In this document: positions 8,644 to 16,251 of the stretch, piece after piece | Layout of the letters: each line of letters begins with the position of its first letter | How positions within the stretch are numbered: position 1 is the first letter of the stretch | Assembly: GCF_009753675.1 (NCBI RefSeq) | Contig: NZ_WQLV01000002.1 | Coordinates: forward strand, 186,001 to 250,000 | DNA length: 64,000 bases | Direction: 5' to 3' | Origin: Parasedimentitalea huanghaiensis | Lineage (GTDB): Bacteria > Pseudomonadota > Alphaproteobacteria > Rhodobacterales > Rhodobacteraceae | Position numbers and translations under genes: made by a program | The notes under the pieces: model-generated | The model's input: the letters and a program-made list of their open reading frames with translations, nothing else | Databases searched by the model: none | Told to the model about the DNA's origin: nothing

Positions 8644-9150
8644 ATGGCCAAGCGGCGAACTCGTGAGGAACTGCGCGCTGAGTTTATTAGGATGCTCGAC
8701 ATCTGGACCCATGTCCGCAGTTTCCTCCTGCTGCAAATGCAGGACATCGACGGGATGGACCCGGATCAGGATCTCCCAACCAGCGACGCGCTCTTGGACA
8801 AGTTCGATAACGGCCCCGGCACCTCCAGCCAACACCTCTGCGGTCTTCAGCAGGCCTTAAACAACTGGCTGGTCGGCTTGCCCAATGCGCTCAAACACGG
8901 CGAGGCCACCGCCACAGCTTTCCTCGCTCGCTACACATCAGCCTCCGGGCGGGATTTTTTTGACGACATGGGCGACCCCAAACGCAAACTGCAGATGATC
9001 ATGAACCGCGGCCAATTGCAGGACGAAGATGACTATCACCTGCTCAAAAACGCGCTAGACGACGCGCCGGATATTCTCCCGGCCAAGGACATACACCGCG
9101 CCAATGACCTGCTTGGCAGCTACGAAAGCCAAAAGAGGGGCACCCCATGA
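8644..9150 (+). CDS. Hypothetical helical protein between sucB and lpd
   Basis: This encodes 168 residues from ATG 8644, with GGAG seven bases upstream; a TTG at 8632 overlaps that site and is less likely. I do not recognise a family. The protein is soluble, acidic overall and predicted mostly helical, with a basic N-terminus (MAKRRTREELR). There is no signal peptide or membrane segment. It contains a single cysteine and a hydrophobic segment (HVRSFLLLQM) in the first third. It is in the same direction as sucB and lpd and probably cotranscribed. No role in the dehydrogenase complex can be read from the sequence. Confidence 0.75.
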   Translation: MAKRRTREELRAEFIRMLDIWTHVRSFLLLQMQDIDGMDPDQDLPTSDALLDKFDNGPGTSSQHLCGLQQALNNWLVGLPNALKHGEATATAFLARYTSASGRDFFDDMGDPKRKLQMIMNRGQLQDEDDYHLLKNALDDAPDILPAKDIHRANDLLGSYESQKRGTP

Positions 9151-9309
9151 TCTTTCTCCCAGGCCAGCACGCATTCGCCGCATCCGCTCAAGCCCGCTGC
9201 CGTTTTCCCAACGCCGCGTGCAATCCAAATCCGCTAGCTTACTCCCCAAGCCTGCGACCCCGCACACCAACAGGAGGCTCATGACCAACTCAGATCCCCA
9301 GCTTCATCT

Positions 9310-9366
9310 GGCCCCAAATATCCCGGGGGAGGCCCGCATGGGCCGGGGGCAGCGCCCCCTCCCCGC
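9310..9366. repeat. GC-rich intergenic repeat (type B, copy 1)
   Basis: This sequence, from CCAAATATCCCGGGGG through GGGGGCAGCGCCCCCT, contains the hairpin GGGGGC-AGC-GCCCCC. An inverse-orientation relative occurs at 38793-38870: its reverse complement has AAATACTCCGGGGG then GGGGGCAGAGCCCCCT at similar spacing. It lies in the 235-bp gap between the helical protein and the small zinc ribbon. An ATG at 9281 opens a short frame through the repeat, which I do not consider a gene. Confidence 0.6.
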
Positions 9367-9385
9367 TCACAACTAAGACGCACAC

Positions 9386-9613
9386 ATGGCCTACCGCGAT
9401 CCTGAACAACTGACCTGCCCCTCTTGCGCCAAACGCGCAGAACTGGTCTGGATTGTTGGAACAGGCCCAAACACCCAACCCGGCGAGGGTGCCGCCTATG
9501 TCCAGATCCTGGACCCCGGCCCCTGGCAGGAACAGACAACGAATACCGCCCCCGCGTGGCATGGCACCTTGACCTGCCCCGCCTGTGGCGCAACCGTATT
9601 GACCAGGCCCTGA
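9386..9613 (+). CDS. Small zinc-ribbon protein upstream of lpd
   Basis: This 75-residue protein has two CxxC knuckles, C11PSC14 near the start and C64PAC67 near the end, forming a probable single zinc ribbon around a central segment (WIVGTGPNTQPGEG). It has no signal peptide. It lies 21 bp before lpd in the same direction and is probably cotranscribed. Small two-knuckle proteins of this type may bind nucleic acid or protein. I cannot name the family, and a link to dihydrolipoyl dehydrogenase is positional only. Confidence 0.75.
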   Translation: MAYRDPEQLTCPSCAKRAELVWIVGTGPNTQPGEGAAYVQILDPGPWQEQTTNTAPAWHGTLTCPACGATVLTRP

Positions 9614-9634
9614 CAGGGCAAAAGGAGATCTTAA

Positions 9635-11032
9635 ATGGCAAGCTATGACGTCATCATCATCGGTGCAGGCCCCGGCGGCTATGTATCGGCCATCCGCTGC
9701 GCCCAGCTGGGCCTGAAAACCGCCATCGTCGAGGGCCGCGAGACCCTGGGCGGCACCTGCCTCAACGTGGGCTGTATCCCCTCCAAGGCGCTGCTGCACG
9801 CAACCCACATGCTGCACGAAGCCGAGCACAACTTTGCCACCATGGGCCTAAAGGGCAAATCGCCTTCGGTCGACTGGAAGCAGATGAAGGCCTACAAGGA
9901 AGACGTCATCGGCCAGAACACTGTCGGCGTCGAATTCCTGATGAAGAAGAACAAGATCGACTGGCTGAAAGGCTGGGCCTCGATCCCTGCCGCCGGTCAG
10001 GTCAAGGTTGGTGACGATGTGCACGAGACCAAGAACATCGTGATCGCCTCGGGCTCGGTTGTCTCGTCGCTGCCAGGCGTCACCGTCGACAACGACGCTG
10101 GCGTTGTGGTCGACAGCACAGGTGCGCTGGACCTGCCTAAGGTGCCCAAGAAAATGACCGTTATTGGCGCAGGCGTCATCGGTCTGGAGCTGGGCTCGGT
10201 CTATGCCCGTCTGGGGGCTGAGGTCACCGTGGTCGAATACATGGACGCCGTCTGCCCCGGCATGGACAAAGATGTCCAGCGGGCCTTCAAGCGGATCCTG
10301 GAAAAGCAGGGCCTTAAATTCATCATGGGTGCTGCGGTTTCGGGCGTTGATGCGTCGAAAACCAAGGCCAAGGTGAAATACGCGCTGAAGAAGAAACCAG
10401 ACGAAGAACAGGTTCTGGACGCCGACGTGGTGCTGGTTGCCACAGGCCGCAAGCCATACTCTGACGGTCTGGGCCTGGACGCACTGGGCGTGAAAATGAC
10501 AGAGCGCGGCCAGATCGCCACCGATGCCCACTGGGCCACCAACGTGCCCGGCGTCTATGCCATCGGTGACGTGATCGAAGGCCCAATGCTGGCCCACAAG
10601 GCCGAAGACGAAGGCATGGCCGTCGCTGAAGTATTGGCAGGCAAACATGGCCACGTGAACTATGGCGTCATCCCCGGCGTGGTCTACACAACGCCTGAGG
10701 TTGCCACCGTCGGCCAGACCGAAGACGCGCTCAAGGCCGAGGGTCGCAAGCTGAAGATCGGCAAGTTCATGTTCATGGGCAACGGCCGCGCCAAGGCGGT
10801 TCACCAGGGTGAGGGCTTCGTGAAGCTGATCACCGACAAGGAAACCGACCGCGTCCTGGGCGCCGCCATCATCGGCCCCGGCGCTGGCGACATGATCCAC
10901 GAGATCTGTGTCGCGATGGAATTCGGCGCCTCCGCCGAAGACATCGCCCTAACCTGCCACGCCCACCCGACGTATTCCGAGGCGGTCCGTGAGGCAGCCC
11001 TGGCTTGCGGCGACGGCGCGATCCACAGCTAA
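9635..11032 (+). CDS. lpd: Dihydrolipoyl dehydrogenase (E3)
   Basis: This 465-residue FAD disulphide oxidoreductase reoxidises the dihydrolipoyl groups of the 2-oxoacid dehydrogenase complexes with NAD+. The FAD-binding GAGPGGY is at residues 10-16. The redox-active disulphide is C42-x4-C47 in [13 protein letters not shown]. The NAD-binding motif is [10 protein letters not shown], the second FAD contact is YAIGDV, and the catalytic HPTYSE is at 444-449. The start at 9635 has an AAAGGAG ribosome-binding site. The last codons of this gene ([12 protein letters not shown]) recur as a displaced fragment at 13545-13595, marking the end of an inserted segment. Confidence 0.97.
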   Translation: MASYDVIIIGAGPGGYVSAIRCAQLGLKTAIVEGRETLGGTCLNVGCIPSKALLHATHMLHEAEHNFATMGLKGKSPSVDWKQMKAYKEDVIGQNTVGVEFLMKKNKIDWLKGWASIPAAGQVKVGDDVHETKNIVIASGSVVSSLPGVTVDNDAGVVVDSTGALDLPKVPKKMTVIGAGVIGLELGSVYARLGAEVTVVEYMDAVCPGMDKDVQRAFKRILEKQGLKFIMGAAVSGVDASKTKAKVKYALKKKPDEEQVLDADVVLVATGRKPYSDGLGLDALGVKMTERGQIATDAHWATNVPGVYAIGDVIEGPMLAHKAEDEGMAVAEVLAGKHGHVNYGVIPGVVYTTPEVATVGQTEDALKAEGRKLKIGKFMFMGNGRAKAVHQGEGFVKLITDKETDRVLGAAIIGPGAGDMIHEICVAMEFGASAEDIALTCHAHPTYSEAVREAALACGDGAIHS

Positions 11033-11038
11033 GCTGTT
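10981..11038. repeat. lpd 3'-end direct repeat, left copy (att-like)
   Basis: This is the last 52 bp of lpd plus 6 bp downstream. It aligns without gaps to 13544-13601, with seven mismatches in 58, five of them in the first 13 positions. Conservation across the stop codon and into AGCTGTT suggests duplication of a genomic segment, not functional convergence. Such a gene-tail repeat is typical of integration sites used by mobile elements, though no integrase is visible. Confidence 0.75.
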
Positions 11039-11053
11039 GGTAGTGAAGAATAG

Positions 11054-11084
11054 GAAGGCCTCCCGATTTGGGGGGCCTTTTTTG
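11054..11084 (+). terminator. Rho-independent terminator after lpd
   Basis: The stem AAGGCCTCCC / GGGGGGCCTT is followed by a T run (TTTTTTG), beginning 21 bp after the lpd stop. This closes the suc-lpd transcript and separates it from the AT-richer genes downstream. Confidence 0.85.
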
Positions 11085-11465
11085 TTGTGGCAGTGTCAGC
11101 TTTTCTGGCGTGGGCGGTTTGGTACCGGATTACTCAATAAACTCCCAAAATACTCTCCGAAGCGTTTCAATTTTTCTGCGGCCAATGTCGGTTAAACAGG
11201 ACTAAGCCACCATTCGTTGAGCCTTGCGCAATGCCCCCTAAGCGGCCATCGCTGTTTGGCTCGTCGGCTCGAAAGCGGTCCTTCTCTGCGATGGCGAATA
11301 AGTGGGCTGTAAAAAGGGAAGCTGCCATTCCAGAAAAAAGTTAACCTTTACCTCATTCGAGAGAACCACACAGCTCGAAGGAAGTTTTTAAATGACCCAA
11401 AGATAGGCTTGGACATTGGGATCAGATCGCGGATAGGTTGTCCTGGAGAGAACATTGAGATTTTT
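11085..11465. other. Gap before the nucleotidyltransferase gene; no gene seen
   Basis: These 381 bp contain no supported gene. Near the end, GAAGGAAG (11378-11385) precedes ATG 11392, which opens only a four-codon frame (Met-Thr-Gln-Arg-stop). It could be a leader peptide or chance. The region is less GC-rich than lpd. A promoter for the next gene presumably lies here. Confidence 0.4.
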
Positions 11466-12056
11466 ATGCCCATTCCAGAATTTGCTGATCACGGTGGTTT
11501 GCCACCCTTCGTAAACGGTCATCCTACATTGCCAAACGCTCGCTCACCGTTTTCAGCGACCATGCAGGAAGTCGTAGAGCGTTTTTGTACGTCTGAACAC
11601 CGTGCTAAACTATTGAAGGGATTAAACGAATATAGAAAGCACCTCCACTCCGGCGGCTTTGTCAGTGGATCACAGTGGATTGATGGTAGTTTTGTCGAAG
11701 ATGTGGAGAGAACGCAGAAACGCAATCCCAACGATATCGATGTAGTGACCCTCTATAATAGGCCAATAAAGTATCAAGCCGACCCGTTATCATGGGCTGC
11801 GGACTATACAAACTACCTTCGGAACCAATTTTTTGATACACTTGCTATGAAGCCAGCCTATCTTTGTGACACGTACGATATCGATCTTGACGCCGGATCA
11901 AGGCCGCTTGTGAGGAACACAACGTACTGGTTTGGGCTGTTTTCCGATATGCGCGGAAGCGGTTCGAAGAAAGGAATTCTCGAAGTGCCGCTTGCGGTTG
12001 ATCCAATGGAGTTTACTGCGGTTGACCACGCGATTGGGAGTAGGTTCAGTGTCTGA
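11466..12056 (+). CDS. DUF6932-like nucleotidyltransferase-fold protein
   Basis: This encodes 196 residues from ATG 11466; TTG 11409 in frame would add 19 non-conserved residues. The N-terminus MPIPEFADHGGLPPF is the short leader I associate with DUF6932 proteins. The nucleotidyltransferase signature is visible: G74-S75 in WIDGSFVED, then D90-I-D92 in NPNDIDVV. A possible third acidic position lies in the CDTYDIDLD segment. These are the residues expected to bind metal and NTP in the polymerase-beta superfamily. The next gene overlaps its stop by eight bases, so the two form a tight translational unit. The segment is AT-richer than lpd. I infer an accessory two-gene module, perhaps toxin-antitoxin-like or defensive; this is not shown. 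Confidence 0.75.
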   Translation: MPIPEFADHGGLPPFVNGHPTLPNARSPFSATMQEVVERFCTSEHRAKLLKGLNEYRKHLHSGGFVSGSQWIDGSFVEDVERTQKRNPNDIDVVTLYNRPIKYQADPLSWAADYTNYLRNQFFDTLAMKPAYLCDTYDIDLDAGSRPLVRNTTYWFGLFSDMRGSGSKKGILEVPLAVDPMEFTAVDHAIGSRFSV

Positions 12057-12999
12057 TCTTCAGTCCATCACATCGTTAGAGAGGCAGAAAGCTGAACTGG
12101 AGGCTTTGGTAAGCGAGGCCAACGCGGATGGAGATGTGGTCGGGCGCTTGAACTTCGAGACTCGACATCGTGTTGTCTCCAAAGAACTGGAGGCACTCAG
12201 AAGCAAGGACGATCAAGTAGCTGAGGTTGCGCTTTTGTTTGATGGTGCACCAGTAGACGGCACGCGGACAATTGATGCAACTTTCGCGGCTCAGGCGCTG
12301 AGCTATTTCCAGTCGATAGTAACGACCTTATTCGCCTCAAGCCTTAAGGGCGAACTCGCTCAGCGGGGTAAGATCAAAGGCTCGGAATTGGCTGCACTGA
12401 ATATTCGTGGCGTTGCTACTGGCTCCTTTGGGTTTATCTTGGAAGAAAAGGACGCACGCCAGTCCAGCGCGGTAAAAACTACAGTAAGAGAGTCATTGGA
12501 AGAGGCCACCTTGTTGTTCGAGGAACTTACGCAGATTGAAGAAGACGATTTTCTCATTGATATCGATGAAATAAACCCACGTGTATTCAATGCGTTGGGT
12601 AGGTTTTTCAGTCACCTGGAAAAAAGTGAAGCGTCTCTTAAGGCGAATCTTCCAGACCGGCAAATGGTTTTTGATCGGGCTGGAATCGAACGTGCCTATC
12701 GGCGTATATCTGAGACCAATGTCAAAATTGACACCGTTGAATGGGTCGGGACGCTGGTTGGGCTTTCACCGATAAAGCGAACTTTCGATTTCAAGCGTGA
12801 CGGCGCTGACGAAATCGTATCCGGCAAATTCAGCCACCAAGTAAGCCAAGACTATCTGGAACGAATTGAAAGCCAAGACGGAATCACATTGGGCGAGCGG
12901 TTCCGCGCGAGCATCGAGATTGGTACGATCCGAAAGCCGGACGGAACCATTAGCGTCAGCTACACGGTTACAGACCTAGAAGAAATGCGGTCAGATTAA
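12049..12999 (+). CDS. Uncharacterised partner of the nucleotidyltransferase
   Basis: This encodes 316 residues from GTG 12049, with GGGAG about nine bases upstream inside the preceding gene. The frame is open further upstream, but that stretch codes the end of gene one in another frame. Residues 5-60 form a probable coiled coil (SLERQKAELEALVSEAN to ELEALRSKDD). A globular alpha/beta part follows with VALLFDGAPVDGTRTIDATFAAQAL and RGVATGSFGF. The C-terminal part is beta-rich (FDFKR to SVSYTVTDLEE). I recall similar proteins beside nucleotidyltransferase genes but know no function. No membrane segment is present. GC is low: block 12481-12540 has 27 of 60. Confidence 0.75.
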   Translation: MSDLQSITSLERQKAELEALVSEANADGDVVGRLNFETRHRVVSKELEALRSKDDQVAEVALLFDGAPVDGTRTIDATFAAQALSYFQSIVTTLFASSLKGELAQRGKIKGSELAALNIRGVATGSFGFILEEKDARQSSAVKTTVRESLEEATLLFEELTQIEEDDFLIDIDEINPRVFNALGRFFSHLEKSEASLKANLPDRQMVFDRAGIERAYRRISETNVKIDTVEWVGTLVGLSPIKRTFDFKRDGADEIVSGKFSHQVSQDYLERIESQDGITLGERFRASIEIGTIRKPDGTISVSYTVTDLEEMRSD

Positions 13000-13339
13000 C
13001 CACCGCTTTGTGTAGCTATTGGCGTTTGCTATTCCAGATAGGTATTCAATGACTTGTGCGCCGGTCCTCAGGCCTTTTGCTCGCCGCTAAAGTTCGCAAT
13101 CGCGTGCCACATCGCTGCAACACCGATAGTCGCTGAAAATCGGTTCTGGGCCGTCTCTTCGGCTTTGCAAAGTCTGTTTCCTGCGTATAGCTGCCCTTGG
13201 GGCATCGCACAGTATTGGTAGGATTGGCCTCAAACCTGACCTTCGCCACCAAAGCCCTCTCGGCGTCCCCCCAAATTCCCAATTGACCGACGCCCCAACT
13301 TCCCACACCATCACAACATGCAAAAACAGGAGGAAGAAC
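13000..13339. other. Gap between the partner gene and the Cys-rich peptide; no gene seen
   Basis: These 340 bp have no supported ORF; the reading frames on the minus strand lack start signals and family likeness. The last 20 bases hold the AGGAGGA ribosome-binding site of the next small gene. Part of it may be decayed insertion material. Confidence 0.35.
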
Positions 13340-13531
13340 ATGGCTACGTACCGCTGTGGAGCTTGCGGCATGGGTGTGAATGCGACCTGCGCCGACTGTA
13401 ACGAGCCGCTCGTCAACGACACATTGGAGCTGGATGATGGCAGCAAGGTGCAGATCTCGCGCTGCCCCAAATGCGAAGGCAAGATCAAATCGCCCCTGTG
13501 CTGCGGGCAGGATATGACCTGCGAGACCTGA
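13340..13531 (+). CDS. 63-residue cysteine-rich zinc-ribbon peptide
   Basis: ATG 13340 follows a strong AGGAGGA ribosome-binding site. The product has nine cysteines in 63 residues: C6xxC9, C17xxC20, C42xxC45, C54-C55 and C61. CxxC pairs on short beta turns indicate one or two zinc ribbons. An acidic stretch (ELDDGSKVQISRCPKCEGK) lies in the middle. It has no signal peptide. It is the last gene before the displaced lpd tail, so it either belongs to the inserted segment or was the original neighbour of lpd. Function unknown. Confidence 0.8.
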   Translation: MATYRCGACGMGVNATCADCNEPLVNDTLELDDGSKVQISRCPKCEGKIKSPLCCGQDMTCET

Positions 13532-13543
13532 CACCTGATCCGG

Positions 13544-13601
13544 GGCGGTGTGCAAAGCAGCCCTGGCCTGCGGCGACGGTGCGATCCACAGCTAAGCTGT
13601 T
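13544..13601 (+). pseudogene. Displaced lpd 3'-end fragment (right copy of direct repeat)
   Basis: The frame from 13545 reads [16 protein letters not shown] then stop (13593-13595), matching the true lpd C-terminus [20 protein letters not shown] at 13536 stops the frame upstream, so only this tail remains. At the DNA level it matches 10981-11038 with seven mismatches. A rho-independent terminator follows at 13619. The simplest reading is that this was the original lpd terminus, displaced when a segment inserted and restored the gene, or that it is a remnant of a second lpd copy. Confidence 0.75.
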
Positions 13602-13618
13602 AAGACAGACGCGAACCA

Positions 13619-13650
13619 AGGGCAGTCCCAAACGGGGCTGCCTTTTTTTG
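13619..13650 (+). terminator. Rho-independent terminator after the lpd remnant
   Basis: GGCAGTCCC-AAAC-GGGGCTGCC is followed by TTTTTTT. It stands in the same position relative to the lpd fragment as the terminator at 11054 does to the intact gene, but its sequence differs. It would end transcripts from the two-gene module or the Cys-rich peptide. Confidence 0.85.
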
Positions 13651-13742
13651 GTTTCCGGCCCGCTCACCCTTACCAAACAATTTTCTGGGCCTACGACCGC
13701 TTCCAGCTAGTTTGCCTCATATACGTACAAAGGAGATATGAA

Positions 13743-14198
13743 ATGCAGAAACTGTTAGCTGCTGCGTCTCTGACCTGTGCGATAATTCTTGGCAATACAC
13801 TGCCAGTTTTTGCGCAGACAAACTCAGACTACGAAGCCCTCATTACAAAGACTGATACGCCAGAGTATATGGTGGATGGTGCAAAACGTATCGACCACCT
13901 GGAGGCACACGAGCTCTATCAAAAAGGCGCGGTGTTTATCGACCTCAGATCCAGCTGGAGATACGATCGAGCGCATATTCGTGGTGCTGTTGGACTTGAA
14001 CTGAACTCTCAATTTTCCAAGGAACGCCTGTCTGAACTCGCAGGGAAAAATCAGAAAATTGTGTTCTACTGCAACCACTCAGCCTGTGATCGTTCAGCCA
14101 TCGCCAGCGCCAAAGCACTCACCTGGGGCTACACCGATGTCTATCACTTCGCAGATGGGTGGTCTGCCTGGTCAGGATCTAACTATGATCAGGACTAA
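13743..14198 (+). CDS. Periplasmic rhodanese-like sulfurtransferase
   Basis: The protein has 151 residues with a signal peptide ending VFA-QT (about residue 24). A single rhodanese domain follows: FIDLRSSWRYDRAHIRGAV, then KIVFYC110NHSAC115DRSA. Cys110 is at the standard catalytic position after a beta strand. The loop to the conserved Arg-Ser is longer than usual and contains a second cysteine. Rhodaneses move sulfane sulfur to thiophilic acceptors; an exported one would act in the periplasm. AAAGGAG lies before the start. It is probably a single-gene transcript; a terminator pair follows. Confidence 0.85.
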   Translation: MQKLLAAASLTCAIILGNTLPVFAQTNSDYEALITKTDTPEYMVDGAKRIDHLEAHELYQKGAVFIDLRSSWRYDRAHIRGAVGLELNSQFSKERLSELAGKNQKIVFYCNHSACDRSAIASAKALTWGYTDVYHFADGWSAWSGSNYDQD

Positions 14199-14220
14199 TC
14201 TGTGATGTCCCCATTTCCGC

Positions 14221-14257
14221 CGCACCCATCTTGTTAGCTCATTCCAATGTGGGTGCG
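14221..14257. terminator. Hairpin after the rhodanese gene
   Basis: Arms CGCACCCA and TGGGTGCG (8 bp) are separated by 21 bases. There is no T run, so it may protect the mRNA end and not terminate by itself. It lies between convergent genes. Confidence 0.4.
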
Positions 14258-14270
14258 TTGCCCAGACAAT

Positions 14271-14298
14271 AAAGGCGGCTTCAACGCACCGCCCTTTT
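14271..14298. terminator. Bidirectional terminator between convergent genes
   Basis: AAAGGCGG...CCGCCCTTTT has a 5-6-bp GC stem flanked by an A run on the left and a T run on the right, so it can act on both strands. It abuts the stop of the hydroxylase gene (14299). Confidence 0.65.
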
Positions 14299-15327
14299 CT
14301 ATTTCTGCTGACCAGTCTTGGCCTGTTTGCCGCTTTGGGTTCTGAGTGACTTGCGCAGCCGCCTCCCCGCTTTGACAAAGGGAACCGAATACAGTTTCCA
14401 GCAACTGTCCATCTCCATTGACTTCATTCCAGCCACACCAAATTTCACATCCCGGTTGTCCTCTGGCATGATGTATGTGCCAAAAATCACATCCCAGATT
14501 GGGAAGATAAAGGCAAAGTTCTTGTCAAAATGATCAGGATGGCAGCTGTGGTGCACATGATGGTGTGCAGGGGATGGAAACACCATCGACCAGCGCCCGG
14601 GCCAGCGCAGCCAGATATGCGAGTGGCGGAGGTTGTAGGCCAAGATATTGAACAGGAACATCAACAACGGCACACCCAGAATGGTTGGTGTATTTGGCAG
14701 GTAGCCGATCAGGTTGTAAGACAACCCGATTACCACGCCATACCCCGCACCAATGCTAAGCGTATAAAACAGGTTATCCACCGGGTGTTCACGGTAGTTC
14801 GATATCGGGTGCATGACCTCTGCACTGTGGTGAACCTTGTGAAATTCCCACAGGATTGGAACTTTGTGCTGCAGATAATGCGCTGTATAGCCAATCAAAT
14901 CCCCAACCATAATGGTTACAAACATATAGCCGATGGTCAGCAGCAAGCTGGTTGAGGCCCCGGCATTTGATGGAATCGACGTCATTGACTGACCCGTGAC
15001 CCAGCGAAAGCAGGTGGTCGTGATGAAGGCAAGCAGGCCAAACAAAAGAAAATGACCTATCAGCTTATGAAAAACGAAGTACCGCAGATCCAGCCAGGCG
15101 GAGGGATGTTGCCAGACCGATTTTGGAAAGAGAAAGGCCAAAAACGATCCCTCGGCCTCTGTGCCCTGCGCGCCGTTCCTGCGATGTACAAGGTAGATCG
15201 CAAAAGCCGCCAAAACAGATGTCGCTATATAGACGTAGAAAATTCGTTGCTTGGGATCGGCAAAATGCAGAAATACGCTCGTAGCATATTCCAAATAATA
15301 CGATAGAAAGTCAAAAGTCGCCTGCAT
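14299..15327 (-). CDS. Sterol desaturase / fatty acid hydroxylase family membrane protein
   Basis: This 342-residue di-iron membrane enzyme has several hydrophobic segments, including two near 30-55 and 85-105. The histidine clusters of the FA_hydroxylase family are complete: HYLQH, HKVHH and HHHVHH, with another downstream (HPDHFDKNFAF). These bind the two irons that hydroxylate or desaturate lipid C-H bonds in the membrane. The substrate cannot be read; in related bacteria such proteins act on ornithine lipids, carotenoids or sterol-like lipids. The ATG at 15327 starts the family-like N-terminus. The 280-bp gap upstream is shared with the divergent gene at 15610. Confidence 0.9.
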   Translation of the reverse strand: MQATFDFLSYYLEYATSVFLHFADPKQRIFYVYIATSVLAAFAIYLVHRRNGAQGTEAEGSFLAFLFPKSVWQHPSAWLDLRYFVFHKLIGHFLLFGLLAFITTTCFRWVTGQSMTSIPSNAGASTSLLLTIGYMFVTIMVGDLIGYTAHYLQHKVPILWEFHKVHHSAEVMHPISNYREHPVDNLFYTLSIGAGYGVVIGLSYNLIGYLPNTPTILGVPLLMFLFNILAYNLRHSHIWLRWPGRWSMVFPSPAHHHVHHSCHPDHFDKNFAFIFPIWDVIFGTYIMPEDNRDVKFGVAGMKSMEMDSCWKLYSVPFVKAGRRLRKSLRTQSGKQAKTGQQK

Positions 15328-15609
15328 CTGATCCCTACTCCGCAGTCTTGGTCTGCACTGCCGCTGATGGTTTTACTGTCGATTGTCCTGAATCATGTGG
15401 TTTTGCGTCCAGGCTAAACTCTCCTTAGGATATCACTGCGGCAAAATCACGGCATGCAGGCAACGTTCTTTTCGTAGGTACGTTTCTATACCACAATTGA
15501 TTGGGTTAACCGGCCCGATGCAGGCAAGTAATTTCAACCAGCATATTTTCCGACGGAACTGTACTTGATCTGCGTATCATCTCCATTGTCCCAGAAGGAG
15601 ATTGTCTAA

Positions 15610-16251
15610 ATGCACCGCCTCATTGCGACTTTGTTGGCCAGCTGGCTTTTTGTCAGCGGCGTCTCTGCCGAAACCTACACTGCTGATGTCTGGGCTGATA
15701 ACTGGTTCGCCTTTCATGTGAATGGCACCGAAGTTGCCCATGACAGTGTTCCAATCACCACCGAACGCTCCTTTAACGCTGAAAGTTTTGCATTTCAGGC
15801 ACAGCGCCCATTCACCATTGGGCTTATCGCAAGAGATTTCAAAGAAAACGACACAGGTCTGGAGTACATTGGTTCTCGGAGACAGCAGATGGGGGATGGC
15901 GGTGTCATTCTTCAAGTAAGGGATACGGGTGGTAGAACTATAGCTGTCAGCAATGAAGACTGGCGGTGTCTGATCACCCACGAAGCCCCGTTGAATAAAT
16001 CCTGCGCCAGAGAGCGAAATCCGGTTGCCGGCCAGGGCCCTTGCGGTTTCACAGCTACGGCAGAACCACACGGGTGGAGCGCACCTGGATTCGATGTTTC
16101 TCACTGGCAAGCTGCAAGCGTTTACTCGGAACGGGATGTCCGCCCCAAAGACGGCTATGATCGCATTCGCTGGGACCGGAATGCACGCTTGATCTGGGGG
16201 CCGGATCTGGAAACCAACAACACTTTGCTGTGTCGTTTGACTGTAAGGTAA
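15610..16251 (+). CDS. Exported hypothetical protein (lectin-like beta fold)
   Basis: This encodes 213 residues with a clear signal peptide (residues 1-20, ending VSA-ET). The mature part (VWADNWFAFHVNGTEVAHDSVPITTERSFNAE) resembles the galactose-binding-like beta sandwich seen in exported proteins with WADNWF and VNG repeats. Three to four cysteines (RCLITH, KSCAR, GPCGF, LLCRL) suggest disulphides. AAGGAG precedes the start. It stands alone and divergent from the hydroxylase. I recall similar proteins in Roseobacter genomes but cannot give a function. Confidence 0.75.
   Translation: MHRLIATLLASWLFVSGVSAETYTADVWADNWFAFHVNGTEVAHDSVPITTERSFNAESFAFQAQRPFTIGLIARDFKENDTGLEYIGSRRQQMGDGGVILQVRDTGGRTIAVSNEDWRCLITHEAPLNKSCARERNPVAGQGPCGFTATAEPHGWSAPGFDVSHWQAASVYSERDVRPKDGYDRIRWDRNARLIWGPDLETNNTLLCRLTVR

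Noticed and set aside
9281-9376. Short ORF from ATG 9281
   Set aside because: It consists of the type B intergenic repeat and has no independent support.
9848-10900. 350-residue minus-strand frame inside lpd
   Set aside because: Complement of lpd codon bias; His/Asp/Gly-rich composition typical of antisense frames in GC-rich genes.
13471-13710. 79-codon ORF across the lpd remnant
   Set aside because: It uses a different frame from the lpd fragment and runs through the terminator.
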